A stretch of DNA of 38,443 nt from an uncultured Collinsella sp. (GCA_905211615.1 CAJMBB010000001.1:1-38443), one strand, 5' to 3'. Shown: positions 1-8,183, counted from the stretch's first letter. The notes: generated by a model from the letters alone, not told the origin. Made by a program: numbers and translations.

Positions 1-191
1 ATCTGCTCGGCGGTTTTACCGGCACCGTAGACAACCTCGCCGGCCCCCTGGCGCACCCCGCGCGAAAGATCGAGCTGCGCAAAGCCCAGATCGGCGGTTG
101 GCGCCGTCTGGATGCGCGTGAGGGCGTCGGCTGGCGCAACACTTCCGTCTGCTACGCCGCACAGCAGCTGCTCAAGATCTCGCTTATCCAT
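1..191 (-). CDS. larB: LarB, nickel-pincer cofactor biosynthesis (5' part only)
   Basis: This is the N-terminal 63 codons of a leftward gene that runs off the window. It starts MDKRDLEQLLCGVADG and continues through DLGFAQLDLSRGVRQGAGEVVYGAGKT. This is the characteristic start of LarB (the DLGFAxxDxxRxxRxGxxEVxxGxGKT stretch). LarB is the nicotinic acid adenine dinucleotide carboxylase/hydrolase that begins synthesis of the nickel-pincer nucleotide cofactor of lactate racemase. The ATG at 191-189 follows a good Shine-Dalgarno, GAAGGGA on the minus strand. larC and larE would be expected downstream, outside the window. A promoter and a palindromic operator lie just upstream at 236-296. The family call rests on N-terminal motif recognition only. 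Confidence 0.82.
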   Translation of the reverse strand, partial: MDKRDLEQLLCGVADGSVAPADALTRIQTAPTADLGFAQLDLSRGVRQGAGEVVYGAGKTAEQ

Positions 192-235
192 ATATGTTCC
201 CTTCGACGGCGCAAAGTCTAGCACTCATAGGGTAT

Positions 236-296
236 GTTTCCGAACACTAAGACAAAATTGTTCGGAAACTATAGGACAGACTAATTCAATTGTTAG
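236..296 (-). promoter_or_regulatory. larB promoter with 11-bp-arm palindromic operator
   Basis: Read on the minus strand, CTAACA (296-291), a 17-bp spacer and TATAGT (273-268) form a plausible promoter for larB. A perfect inverted repeat, GTTTCCGAACA (236-246) and TGTTCGGAAAC (259-269) with a 12-bp centre, begins inside the -10 and covers the expected start site. That is the usual position for a repressor. No U-run follows either arm, so it is not a terminator. The cognate regulator is not in the window. Confidence 0.5.
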
Positions 297-305
297 GCTG
301 ATCGA

Positions 306-941
306 CTAGTCACGCAGGATGATGTCCATGGCGAGCATCAGGTTGCGTTCGTCGATGGCGAACGGGGCGGCTTCGCGCGTCTTGGGCTTGGCGCAAAATG
401 CGATGCCCGTGCCCGCGGCCTGAATCATGGGGATGTCGTTGGCGCCGTCGCCGATTGCCACGGTATGGGCCATGTCGACACCGCACTCAACTGCCCAGTC
501 CAGCAGCTGGATGAGCTTGGACTCCTTGGTCACGATGTCTGCCGCCAGCTTGCCGGTGAGCTTGCCGTCTACGACTTCCAGGCGGTTGGCCAGGCAAAAA
601 TCGATGCCCGCGGCGGCCACGATCTTGTCGGCGACCTCGTGGAAGCCGCCGCTCACCACGCCGACCTTCCAGCCCTTGCTGTGTGCCGAGCGCACAAGCT
701 CCAGCGCGCCGGGGGTAAACGTCACGCGCTCAAAGGTGCGCTCGAACACGCTCTCGTCCAGGCCGGCGAGTAGCCCCACGCGCTCCTCGAGCGCTTGCTT
801 AAAGTCCAGCTCGCCGCGCATAGCGCGTTCGGTGATCTGTGCCACCTGCTCGCCCACGCCGGCCTCCTCGCCCAAAAGATCGATGACCTCCTGGTTGATG
901 AGCGTGGAGTCGATATCCATAACGATGAGGCGTGCAGTCAT
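306..941 (-). CDS. serB: Phosphoserine phosphatase SerB
   Basis: A HAD-superfamily phosphatase of 211 residues that removes phosphate from L-phosphoserine in the last step of serine synthesis, in the cytoplasm. The nucleophile motif is MDIDST near the N-terminus (Asp9, Asp11). Motif II is VVSGGF, followed by the SerB-typical NRLEVVDGKLTG stretch, and motif III/IV is AIGDGANDIPM. There is no N-terminal ACT domain, so it is the short catalytic form. The frame is open further upstream, but the ATG at 941-939 is preceded by GGAAAGG on the minus strand and matches the family's N-terminus, so it is preferred. The gene is divergent from aspS and lies behind larB on the same strand, with no sign of co-transcription other than orientation. 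Confidence 0.9.
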   Translation of the reverse strand: MTARLIVMDIDSTLINQEVIDLLGEEAGVGEQVAQITERAMRGELDFKQALEERVGLLAGLDESVFERTFERVTFTPGALELVRSAHSKGWKVGVVSGGFHEVADKIVAAAGIDFCLANRLEVVDGKLTGKLAADIVTKESKLIQLLDWAVECGVDMAHTVAIGDGANDIPMIQAAGTGIAFCAKPKTREAAPFAIDERNLMLAMDIILRD

Positions 942-1134
942 GACGGGCCTTTCCAAGTGCTGTTTTATTGGGGCATATTGTCGCACGTGACGAGCGCGGG
1001 CGGGTGCCGCGGCGCGTCAATTGTTTCGTCTCCGTCAAGTCTTTGGGCAGGAGCTACTTTTCCGCGGCACATCGACACAGGTGCGATAAGATAGAACGCC
1101 ATGTCTGGCTGCGCGGTTTACGCAGGCTGGGCAA

Positions 1135-1176
1135 ATCTGTACGACGCCGCCCGGAACGACACGGGGCGGCACAGAT
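1135..1176 (+). promoter_or_regulatory. Hairpin in the aspS leader
   Basis: ATCTGT (1135-1140) pairs with ACAGAT (1171-1176), and inside it GCCGCCC (1146-1152) pairs with GGGCGGC (1164-1170). The hairpin ends five bases before the Shine-Dalgarno AAAGGAGG (1181-1188) of aspS, so it may affect ribosome access. No T-box motif or U-tract was seen. Confidence 0.4.
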
Positions 1177-1197
1177 CCATAAAGGAGGATCACTGGT

Positions 1198-2985
1198 ATG
1201 AGCCAGACCCGTCCCATCGACGAGCATTCCATGCACACCCGTACCTGCGGCGAACTTCGCCGCGAGAACGTGGGCGAAGAGGTCACCCTCACCGGTTGGG
1301 TGAGCCGTCGCCGTGACCACGGCGGCCTTATTTTCTGCGACCTTCGTGACCGCGAGGGCATCACGCAGCTCACCTTCGACCCCGAGCACTCCGACGGCGA
1401 CGCCTTTAAGATCGCCGAGACCATGCGTCCCGAGTGGCCCATCAAGATTCACGGCGTCGTGCGCTCCCGTGGCGAGGAGACCACCAACGCCAAGCTCGCG
1501 ACCGGCGAGATCGAGGTCCTGACCGACCACGCCGAGGTGCTCAACACTTCTGTTACCCCGCCGTTCCAGATCGAGGACGGCATCGAGACGAGCGAGGACA
1601 CCCGTCTGCGTTATCGCTATCTGGACCTCCGTCGTCCCGAGATGATGGCCAACCTCAAGCTGCGCTCCGACTTTACCTTTGCCATTCGCGAGGCGCTGCA
1701 CAACCGTGAGTTCATGGAGGTCGAGACGCCCTCCCTGTTCAAGTCCACTCCCGAGGGCGCCCGCGACTTCATCGTCCCCAGCCGCATCCAGCCGGGCAAC
1801 TTCTACGCTCTGCCGCAGTCCCCGCAGCTTCTGAAGCAGCTGCTCATGGTCGGTGGCGTCGAGCGCTACTGCCAGGTTGCCAAGTGCTTCCGCGACGAGG
1901 ACCTGCGTGCCGACCGTCAGCCAGAGTTCACCCAGGTCGATATCGAGATGTCTTTCGTGGACCAGAACGATGTCATGAGCGCGCTCGAAGAGGTCCTGTC
2001 CGATGCCTTCGGCCGCATGGGCGTCGAGATGCCCACGCCGCTGCGTCGCATGGACTACTGGGAGGCCATGGACACCTATGGCTCCGACAAGCCCGATACC
2101 CGCTATGGCATGCACCTGGTCGACCTGACCGACATCTTTGCCAACTCCAAGTTCAAGGTCTTTGCGACCGCCGCAAACGAGGAGGGCTCTGTCGTCAAGG
2201 CCATCAACGCCAAGGGTGCCGGTGCCTGGGCACGTGCCAAGATCGATAAGCTCGCCGGCGTGGCCTCCACGTTTGGTGCCAAGGGTCTGGCCTGGATCGC
2301 CTTCCGCGAGGACGGCTCCATCAACAGCCCCATCGTCAAGTTCTTCTCGGACGAGGAGATGGCGGCTCTGCGCGAGCGCATGGACGTCGAGCCCGGCGAC
2401 CTTGTGATGTTCGCCGCCGGCCCGCGCCTGCTCTCCGACGAGATTCTGGGCGGCATGCGTTCTCACATGGCCAACGCACTCGAGATCAAGCGCGAGGGCC
2501 ACGACTTCCTGTGGGTCGTCAACTTCCCGCTGTTCCACTGGGATGAGGATCGCAAGGCCTATGCTGCCGAGCACCAGCCCTTTACCCTGCCGACCGAGAC
2601 CGACATCGCCAAGATCGAGGCTGACCCGCTGGCGGCCGGTTCTTGCACCTACGACTTTGTCATGGACGGCTTTGAGGCTGGCGGCGGCGGTATGCGTATC
2701 CACAACGCCGAGATGCAGATGTCCATGCTCAAGCTCCTGGGCTTTACCGAGGAGCGCGCCGAGTCGCAGTTCGGCTTCCTCATGGAGGCCCTCAAGTTTG
2801 GTGCGCCCCCGATGGGCGGTTTCGCTCTGGGCCTGGACCGCGTGTGCATGCTGCTCACCGGTTCCGACTCCATCCGTGACGTCATGGCGTTCCCCAAGAC
2901 GGCCAGTGGCTCCGACCTCATGTCGGGCGCCCCGAGTGCCGTTAGCGGAGCCCAGCTCAAGGACGTCAGCCTGCGCCTGATGTAG
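1198..2985 (+). CDS. aspS: Aspartate--tRNA ligase
   Basis: A class II aminoacyl-tRNA synthetase of 595 residues that charges tRNA with aspartate. It has an N-terminal OB-fold anticodon-binding domain beginning HTRTCGELRRENVGEEVTL. The catalytic core shows motif 2 (FRDEDLRADRQPEFTQ) and motif 3 (GFALGLDRV), with the bacterial GAD insertion between them. The length is normal for the bacterial type. The ATG at 1198 follows a near-perfect AAAGGAGG. A second ATG, 11 codons later, would match the shorter starts seen in many homologues but lacks its own ribosome site. A strong rho-independent terminator follows at 3009-3043, so it is probably monocistronic. Confidence 0.97.
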   Translation: MSQTRPIDEHSMHTRTCGELRRENVGEEVTLTGWVSRRRDHGGLIFCDLRDREGITQLTFDPEHSDGDAFKIAETMRPEWPIKIHGVVRSRGEETTNAKLATGEIEVLTDHAEVLNTSVTPPFQIEDGIETSEDTRLRYRYLDLRRPEMMANLKLRSDFTFAIREALHNREFMEVETPSLFKSTPEGARDFIVPSRIQPGNFYALPQSPQLLKQLLMVGGVERYCQVAKCFRDEDLRADRQPEFTQVDIEMSFVDQNDVMSALEEVLSDAFGRMGVEMPTPLRRMDYWEAMDTYGSDKPDTRYGMHLVDLTDIFANSKFKVFATAANEEGSVVKAINAKGAGAWARAKIDKLAGVASTFGAKGLAWIAFREDGSINSPIVKFFSDEEMAALRERMDVEPGDLVMFAAGPRLLSDEILGGMRSHMANALEIKREGHDFLWVVNFPLFHWDEDRKAYAAEHQPFTLPTETDIAKIEADPLAAGSCTYDFVMDGFEAGGGGMRIHNAEMQMSMLKLLGFTEERAESQFGFLMEALKFGAPPMGGFALGLDRVCMLLTGSDSIRDVMAFPKTASGSDLMSGAPSAVSGAQLKDVSLRLM

Positions 2986-3008
2986 GCGAGTGGCTACATA
3001 TTGCCCGC

Positions 3009-3043
3009 AACGAGGGAAGGACGTGTGCCTTTCCTCGTTTTTT
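3009..3043 (+). terminator. aspS terminator
   Basis: AACGAGGGAAGG (3009-3020) pairs with CCTTTCCTCGTT (3028-3039), with one G-U pair and a 7-base loop. A run of T follows to 3043. This is a classical intrinsic terminator 24 bases after the aspS stop. Confidence 0.9.
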
Positions 3044-3115
3044 ATGCGCCGAGATTGTGAGGGCTTGGGATGACCGGACGTCGCGGAAAGTGCATCCCGG
3101 AATCTGCGTCCGGAA

Positions 3116-3283
3116 TGGGTCGCGCTTTCCCAAAGGGGTCCTCTGGGAAAGCGCGACCCAGAATTCGGCAAAATAATGGGGCACAGTTTCCGGTTGAGCT
3201 GTCTAACGGAAACTGTGCCCCAGAATGAGCGCTCAAAACGGGGCAGGCTTTCCGCAACAACTGTCTGGCGGAAAGCCTGCCCC
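3116..3283. repeat. Array of three related hairpins with covarying arms
   Basis: Three near-perfect inverted repeats stand in tandem: TGGGTCGCGCTTTCCCA (3116-3132) with 3144-3160; TGGGGCACAGTTTCCG (3177-3192) with 3207-3222; and GGGGCAGGCTTTCCGC (3240-3255) with 3268-3283. The units share GGG at one end of the arm and TTTCC at the other. The middle of the arm differs between units, and the opposite arm changes to match. A half-unit (GCGGAAAGTGCATCCC, near 3083-3098) precedes them. The array fills the gap between convergent aspS and the repressor gene. The last hairpin could end leftward transcription, since GTTTT follows it on the minus strand. Confidence 0.8.
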
Positions 3284-3289
3284 AGTTTC

Positions 3290-4306
3290 TTATAGCGAGT
3301 CTCTCTGGATCAGCTGCATGTGCATCACGGAGGTGGTGGGCTCGGCACCCTTGATCATGTCGAGCGCAATGTTGGCGGCCATGTGGCCTTCTTCGCGCAG
3401 GGGCTGGCGGACGGTCGTGAGTGCGGGGACGCAGCGCGTCGCAATCTCGTGACCGTCGAAGCCGACGACAGAAACGTCCGCAGGAACGGATAGGCCTGCC
3501 TCGTTGAGTGCGGTGATGACGCCAGCCGCGATACGGTCCGATCCGCAGAGCACGCCATCGAAAGCAATCTCGCGCGCGAGGATCTGGTGCATGGCCTGAT
3601 AGCCGTCTCCGTTGTTCCAGCCGGTATAGATAACGTTTGCGTCTGGGAGGTCTTTGCCCAAGACGGCACGGTAGCCGCGCAGGCGGTCGACAACAGCGGG
3701 GTTGTCTTGCGGTCCCAACACGGCGACGATATCTTTGCGCCCGCGTTCCTTCATGGCGAGTGCCGCAAAGTGTCCGCCCTCTTCGTCGTCAGAGTAGACC
3801 GTCGAGAACACATCGCGATAGGGGTGGCCCTCGAGCTGGCCGCACAACACGGTGGGTACGCCCAGATCGCGCAGCACCTCGAGCAGCTCGCTGCCCTTGT
3901 AGGGGGAGACGTCGATTACGGCGTCGAACGAGCGGCGCTCAAAGTGCTCGCGTGCACGGTTGCGCTCATGCGTAGAAGACGCCTGCAAGATAACGGGCAG
4001 ATAGGACGACTCCGACAGCTCCTCGGTAATGCCGCTCAAAAACTCGCTATAGGTGGGGTCGCTGAAGAGTTCACTCAGGGGCTCGGTCACGAGCACGGCG
4101 ATGATTTCCGTGCGCCCGACAGCGAGCGCTCGGCCACGAGCGTTGGGGACAAAATTGACTTTCTTGGCCGCCGCGCGGACGCGCTTTTTGGTTTCCTCGC
4201 TAATGCGGGGCGAATCGTTGAGAGCGCGCGATGCCGTGGAGCGCGACACGCCGGCAGCTGCGGCAACCTCGGCAAGCGTAGGTGCGGTGCGAACTGGTTG
4301 GGTCAT
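3290..4306 (-). CDS. LacI-family repressor of the ebg lactose locus
   Basis: A LacI/GalR-type regulator of 338 residues. It has an N-terminal helix-turn-helix (TLAEVAAAAGVSRSTASRAL), hinge helix residues near RGRALAVG, and a periplasmic-binding-protein-like sensor domain that ends with a typical VVGFDGHEIA segment. The ATG at 4306 follows AGGAG on the minus strand. It is transcribed away from ebgA. Three CAACCGGTTG palindromes of the kind LacI members bind lie in the shared intergenic region. Position and family suggest it represses ebgA-ebgC and senses lactose or a derivative, as EbgR does in Escherichia coli; that role is inferred. Its own promoter is not clear. Confidence 0.88.
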   Translation of the reverse strand: MTQPVRTAPTLAEVAAAAGVSRSTASRALNDSPRISEETKKRVRAAAKKVNFVPNARGRALAVGRTEIIAVLVTEPLSELFSDPTYSEFLSGITEELSESSYLPVILQASSTHERNRAREHFERRSFDAVIDVSPYKGSELLEVLRDLGVPTVLCGQLEGHPYRDVFSTVYSDDEEGGHFAALAMKERGRKDIVAVLGPQDNPAVVDRLRGYRAVLGKDLPDANVIYTGWNNGDGYQAMHQILAREIAFDGVLCGSDRIAAGVITALNEAGLSVPADVSVVGFDGHEIATRCVPALTTVRQPLREEGHMAANIALDMIKGAEPTTSVMHMQLIQRDSL

Positions 4307-4550
4307 GGCGTCTCCTGGAAAATGCGGTCGATGTTGTCACTGATGCGGGCTGGTGCGGATACAGCTTACTATAGTGCGCCTGAACAGCGTTCATGGTATC
4401 CGGTGACCGGTGTCGTTTTGCAACCAAGCCGCAATCGAATACGTCTCGTATGGGTGAGATATCAGCGGGCGTGGCGGTTGCCTACGAGCTTAAGAACGAT
4501 GTCTTGCGCCGAGTTTCGATACTCAGGGTGACATAAGTGTCGCGGTTGTA

Positions 4551-4560
4551 CAACCGGTTG
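4551..4560. promoter_or_regulatory. LacI-type operator 1
   Basis: Perfect palindrome CAACCGGTTG within TACAACCGGTTGCAC. It overlaps a second palindrome, GGTTGTACAACC (4544-4555). It is the most upstream of three identical sites, 45 bp from the next. Confidence 0.75.
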
Positions 4561-4561
4561 C

Positions 4562-4591
4562 ACCGTTAACCCGACCAAATCGACCGTTCAG
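4562..4591 (+). promoter_or_regulatory. Tandem 9-mer site of the LytTR type
   Basis: ACCGTTAAC (4562-4570), 12 bp, then ACCGTTCAG (4583-4591). Two imperfect 9-bp direct repeats 12-13 bp apart with a GTT core are the recognised architecture of LytTR-domain regulators (AgrA, VirR). The pair ends 11 bp before the putative -35 of ebgA, a normal place for an activator. The assignment is by pattern only. Confidence 0.45.
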
Positions 4592-4595
4592 CGGA

Positions 4596-4605
4596 CAACC
4601 GGTTG
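4596..4605. promoter_or_regulatory. LacI-type operator 2
   Basis: Second CAACCGGTTG. It overlaps the putative -35 (TTGCAC, 4603-4608), so a bound repressor would block polymerase. Confidence 0.75.
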
Positions 4606-4632
4606 CACAGTTTTTTGCATCGCCCGTAAGAT
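4603..4632 (+). promoter_or_regulatory. ebgA promoter
   Basis: -35 TTGCAC (4603-4608), an 18-bp spacer, and -10 TAAGAT (4627-4632). Operators 2 and 3 sit on the -35 and just past the -10, which supports this choice of promoter. Confidence 0.55.
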
Positions 4633-4637
4633 AAGGA

Positions 4638-4647
4638 CAACCGGTTG
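4638..4647. promoter_or_regulatory. LacI-type operator 3
   Basis: Third CAACCGGTTG, 42 bp from operator 2 and at the expected transcription start, upstream of the Shine-Dalgarno AAGGAG of ebgA. Confidence 0.75.
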
Positions 4648-4682
4648 CACAAGAATCACTACGATGACGAAGGAGCATCACC

Positions 4683-7600
4683 ATGGACGCCATTAACGAT
4701 TGGGAAAACCAAGCGCTCACCCACAGGAACCGCCTGGCACCCCATGCGTACTTCATGGGTTACGAGACCGCCGATCTCGCCGCTACGTACAGCCGCGAGC
4801 TGTCGCGCGGGTTTGTCCAGCTGTCCGGCTCGTGGCAGTTCCGCCTCTTTGAGGGGCCTGCTGCCGTCTCTAACGAGGAGCTTTCCACGTACGAGCCCGA
4901 GTGGGATCACGTGGAGGTTCCGCACCTGTGGCAGGTAGACGGCTATGGCAACCTTGCCTACACCGACGAGGGTTTCCCGTTCCCGGTGGATCAGCCGTTC
5001 GTTCCCTCTGACGATCCCACGGGCGTGTACCAGCGCATCGTCAATCTTCCCGCCGTGCCTGCCGGCGCTCGCGAGATCATTCGCTTTGACGGTATCGAGA
5101 GCTATGGCGAGCTGTACGTCAACGGCAAGTTTATCGGCATGACCAAGGGCTCGCGCCTGTCTGCCGAGTTCGACGTGACCGACGCGCTTGTCGAGGGCGA
5201 CAACCTGTTTGCGGTCAAGGTTCTGCAGTACAGCGATGGTAGCTATATCGAGGACCAAGACATGTGGTGGGCATCGGGCATCTTCCGCGATGTGTACCTT
5301 ATGCAGCGTCCCGCCGCGCACCTGGTCGACTTTAGGTTCCGCACGCACCGCGAGGACGATGCCGCTCTGATCACGCTCGATACGGTGGCCGAGGGCGCTT
5401 CCCGCGTCGTGTTTACACTCAGCGATGGCGAGAACGTGGTGGCTACAGGTGAGTGCGTCGACGGCCATGCCGAGTGCAGCGTGACCGATGCCCACTTCTG
5501 GAATCCCGAGGACCCCTTCCTCTATGACCTTACGTTTGAGGTCTACGACGGTGACCAGGTCAGCGAGTACGTCCCGCATCGCCAGGGTCTTGCCGAGGTG
5601 ACGGTCGAGGGCAATCATATCTACCTCAACGGCACTTACTTTAAGATGCATGGCGTCAACCGCCACGATCACGACGATCACAAGGGCCGCGCCGTGGGCC
5701 TCGATCGCATGCGCCGCGACCTGGAGCTCATGAAGCAGCACAACATCAACGCGGTGCGCACGTCCCATTACGCCAACGACCCGCGCTTTTACGAGCTGTG
5801 CGACGAGTATGGCATCATGCTGGTCGCCGAGACCGATATGGAGAGCCACGGCTTCGAGAATATCGGCAATATCGCCCTGGTCACCGACGACCCGGCATGG
5901 GAGCCGGCCTACGTCGACCGCATTGAGCGCCTGGTGATGCAGGAGCGCAACCACGCCTGCATCATTATGTGGTCGATGGGCAACGAGAGCGGCTATGGCT
6001 GCAACATCCGCGCGATGTACGCCAAGGCTCACGAGCTCGATGGTCGCCCGGTCCATTACGAGGAGGACCGCAACGCCGATACCGTCGACGTCATTTCCAC
6101 CATGTACTCCCGTGTGTCGCAGATGAACGACTTTGGCGAGCATCCGTTCCCCAAGCCGCGCATCAACTGCGAGTACGGTCACTCCATGGGCAATGGCCCC
6201 GGAGGCCTGTCCGAGTACCAGGAGGTCTTCGATCGCTGGGATTGCATCCAAGGCCAGTTTATCTGGGAATGGTGCGACCACGGTTTGGCTGCTGTGACCG
6301 AGGACGGCGTTGCCTACGATATGTATGGTGGCGACAACGGCGATTACCCCAACAACAGCAACTTCTGCATCGATGGCATGGTGTTCCCCTGGCAGCAGCC
6401 GAGCCCGGGCCTCACTGAGTATGGCCAGGTCATCTGCCCGGTTCGCATGGCTTATGACGCCGAGGCAGGCGAGCTGACCGTCACCAACAAGCGTTGGTTT
6501 ACCACCCTCGAGGATGTCTGCCTGTCGGCGGAGACCCTGGTGGACGGCGACGTGGTCTGCCGCAAGACGCTCATGCCCGGTGCGGTTGCCCCCGGCGAGT
6601 CCGTCCAGCTGCCGCTGGTGATTCGCGAGGCCGCAGTGGGGGAGACCCTGCTGACCGTGCACGCCTACACCATGGCCGCTCACGTCTGGTGCGAGCCGAT
6701 GTTCCAACTGGGTGCAAGCCAGTTTGCCATCGCCAACCATCCGGCGCCAGCCATCGCGGCTCCCACTCGTCCTGAGCTTACGGTCGAGGAGACCGAGCAG
6801 GAAATCCGCATTCACTCCCTCAACGGTGAGCTGACCTTCAGCAAGGTCAACGGTACCGTGAGCGAGTGGAAGGCATCCGGCCGCGACGTCATGGCCTCTG
6901 GTCCCCAGGTTGGTTTTTGGCATCCGCTCGTCGATAACCATGCGCAGGAGTATGACTCACTGTGGAAGGACAACTTCATCGATGTGATGCAGACGTCTAC
7001 CCGCAAGGTTTCTTGGAAGCAGGATGGCAATGCGGTCGTCGTGACCGTGAGCCAGCGTATCGCTCCTCCCGTCCGCGCGTTCGGCATGCGCGTCGAGCTC
7101 GTCTACACCGTGCTTCCGAGCGGTCGTGTCGACCTCAAGGTTTCCGGCGAGCCCTATGGCGATTACTCGGATATCATCCCGCGCATCGGCATCTCCTTCG
7201 AAGTCCCCGGTTGCGATCGTGCCGTCGAGTGGTATGGCCACGGTCCGGGCGAGAACTATCCGGACTCGCTGCGCGCCAACCCGGTCGGTCATTACCGCAC
7301 CACGGTCGACGACATGTTCACGCCCTACGTTATGCCTCAGGACTGCGCCAACCGCGAGGGTACCCGCTGGGTTGCTCTGCGCTCTGGCCATGGCGACGGC
7401 GTGCTGGTGACCCGTCCGGCTGACGCCGCCTCCAACCCGTTCTCGTTCTCGGCATGGCCCTATAGCTGCGAGGCCATCGATAACGCCAAGCACGTCTACG
7501 ACCTTGTTCCGGGCGATACGGTCACGGTCAACATCAACGACCAACTGCTCGGCCTTGGCTCGAACTCTTGGGGTTCCGAGGTGCTCGATTCCTATCGCAC

Positions 7601-7691
7601 CCGTTTTGAGAGCTTCAGCTTTGAGGTGTCCCTGCGACCGCTGACGTCTGCCGATCTGGCTCAGGCGCTGGCACCCATTAAGGAGGCATAA
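4683..7691 (+). CDS. ebgA: Ebg-type beta-galactosidase, alpha subunit (GH2)
   Basis: A glycoside hydrolase family 2 enzyme of 1002 residues that hydrolyses lactose and related beta-galactosides. It has the jelly-roll sugar-binding domain (YTDEGFPFP, DQDMWW), Ig-like domains, the TIM-barrel (HGVNRHDHDDHKGRAVG, NAVRTSHY) and the C-terminal small-chain domain ending near LGLGSNSWGSE. The acid/base Glu is in MGNESGYGCN (about residue 435) and the nucleophile Glu is in CEYGHSMGN (about residue 497). The whole protein follows E. coli EbgA closely, including the start WENQALTHRNRLAP, and the next gene is an EbgC homologue, so this is Ebg type rather than classical LacZ. The ATG follows AAGGAG. No signal peptide is seen, so it is cytoplasmic. 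Confidence 0.95.
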   Translation: MDAINDWENQALTHRNRLAPHAYFMGYETADLAATYSRELSRGFVQLSGSWQFRLFEGPAAVSNEELSTYEPEWDHVEVPHLWQVDGYGNLAYTDEGFPFPVDQPFVPSDDPTGVYQRIVNLPAVPAGAREIIRFDGIESYGELYVNGKFIGMTKGSRLSAEFDVTDALVEGDNLFAVKVLQYSDGSYIEDQDMWWASGIFRDVYLMQRPAAHLVDFRFRTHREDDAALITLDTVAEGASRVVFTLSDGENVVATGECVDGHAECSVTDAHFWNPEDPFLYDLTFEVYDGDQVSEYVPHRQGLAEVTVEGNHIYLNGTYFKMHGVNRHDHDDHKGRAVGLDRMRRDLELMKQHNINAVRTSHYANDPRFYELCDEYGIMLVAETDMESHGFENIGNIALVTDDPAWEPAYVDRIERLVMQERNHACIIMWSMGNESGYGCNIRAMYAKAHELDGRPVHYEEDRNADTVDVISTMYSRVSQMNDFGEHPFPKPRINCEYGHSMGNGPGGLSEYQEVFDRWDCIQGQFIWEWCDHGLAAVTEDGVAYDMYGGDNGDYPNNSNFCIDGMVFPWQQPSPGLTEYGQVICPVRMAYDAEAGELTVTNKRWFTTLEDVCLSAETLVDGDVVCRKTLMPGAVAPGESVQLPLVIREAAVGETLLTVHAYTMAAHVWCEPMFQLGASQFAIANHPAPAIAAPTRPELTVEETEQEIRIHSLNGELTFSKVNGTVSEWKASGRDVMASGPQVGFWHPLVDNHAQEYDSLWKDNFIDVMQTSTRKVSWKQDGNAVVVTVSQRIAPPVRAFGMRVELVYTVLPSGRVDLKVSGEPYGDYSDIIPRIGISFEVPGCDRAVEWYGHGPGENYPDSLRANPVGHYRTTVDDMFTPYVMPQDCANREGTRWVALRSGHGDGVLVTRPADAASNPFSFSAWPYSCEAIDNAKHVYDLVPGDTVTVNINDQLLGLGSNSWGSEVLDSYRTRFESFSFEVSLRPLTSADLAQALAPIKEA

Positions 7692-7694
7692 GCC

Positions 7695-8150
7695 ATGCAT
7701 GTCTTTAACTCGCGCGCCGATTTCGACGCTCAGATGAAGCCCGTCAAGAAGTGGATGCGCACCGGCCAGGCGCTCGATGGCGTTGCCGACCTACAGCACG
7801 ACGTGGCTTACTCCATCGGCGACTCGTTGGTGTACTGGTGGGTGAACGCTCATGAGGCGGCTACTGCCGATCTGGTCGGTCACCGTCGCTACCATGCCGT
7901 GCTCGCTCCTCTCGACGGCGACCTGACCGTCGAGGTTGCCCCCAAGGCAGGTCTCACCTGCACCCGCGCTTACAGCGATATCGATGATCGCGAGCGCTTT
8001 GAGGGGGCGGGGGAGACCGTGACGATTCCCGCCGGCGGCGTTGCCGTCGTCGAAATTGACGAGGCCTACCGTGTCGTGGCCGATGCCGCGGATCCCCGCG
8101 TCGTGGTACTGCACGTGACGGTCGAAGGTTATTCCTTCCCCAACAAGTAG
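7695..8150 (+). CDS. ebgC: EbgC/YhcH-family beta-galactosidase beta subunit
   Basis: A 151-residue YhcH/YjgK/YiaL-family protein. It resembles E. coli EbgC along its length: VAYSIGDSLVYW, GHRRYHAVL, YSDIDDRERFEGAGETV, DEAYR and a C-terminus ending NK. EbgC is a cupin-like small subunit needed for full activity of EbgA. The start codon lies three bases after the ebgA stop, and its ribosome site GGAGG is inside the last ebgA codons, so the two are translationally coupled. Stoichiometry with the upstream enzyme is inferred from the E. coli pair. Confidence 0.9.
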   Translation: MHVFNSRADFDAQMKPVKKWMRTGQALDGVADLQHDVAYSIGDSLVYWWVNAHEAATADLVGHRRYHAVLAPLDGDLTVEVAPKAGLTCTRAYSDIDDRERFEGAGETVTIPAGGVAVVEIDEAYRVVADAADPRVVVLHVTVEGYSFPNK

Positions 8151-8183
8151 TATTCGTCCGCCTGGACGTTTGCTTCGCGCCGT

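Noticed and set aside
1054..3171. Long open frame on the minus strand opposite aspS, with similar ones opposite ebgA (4659-6941) and feoB (11395-13650)
   Set aside because: These come from strong G/C third-position bias of the real genes. The products are His/Asp/Leu-rich with no recognisable domain and no ribosome site.
3116..3283. The tandem hairpins as a CRISPR array
   Set aside because: There are only three units, each is a long palindrome rather than a short repeat with unique spacers, and no cas gene is nearby.
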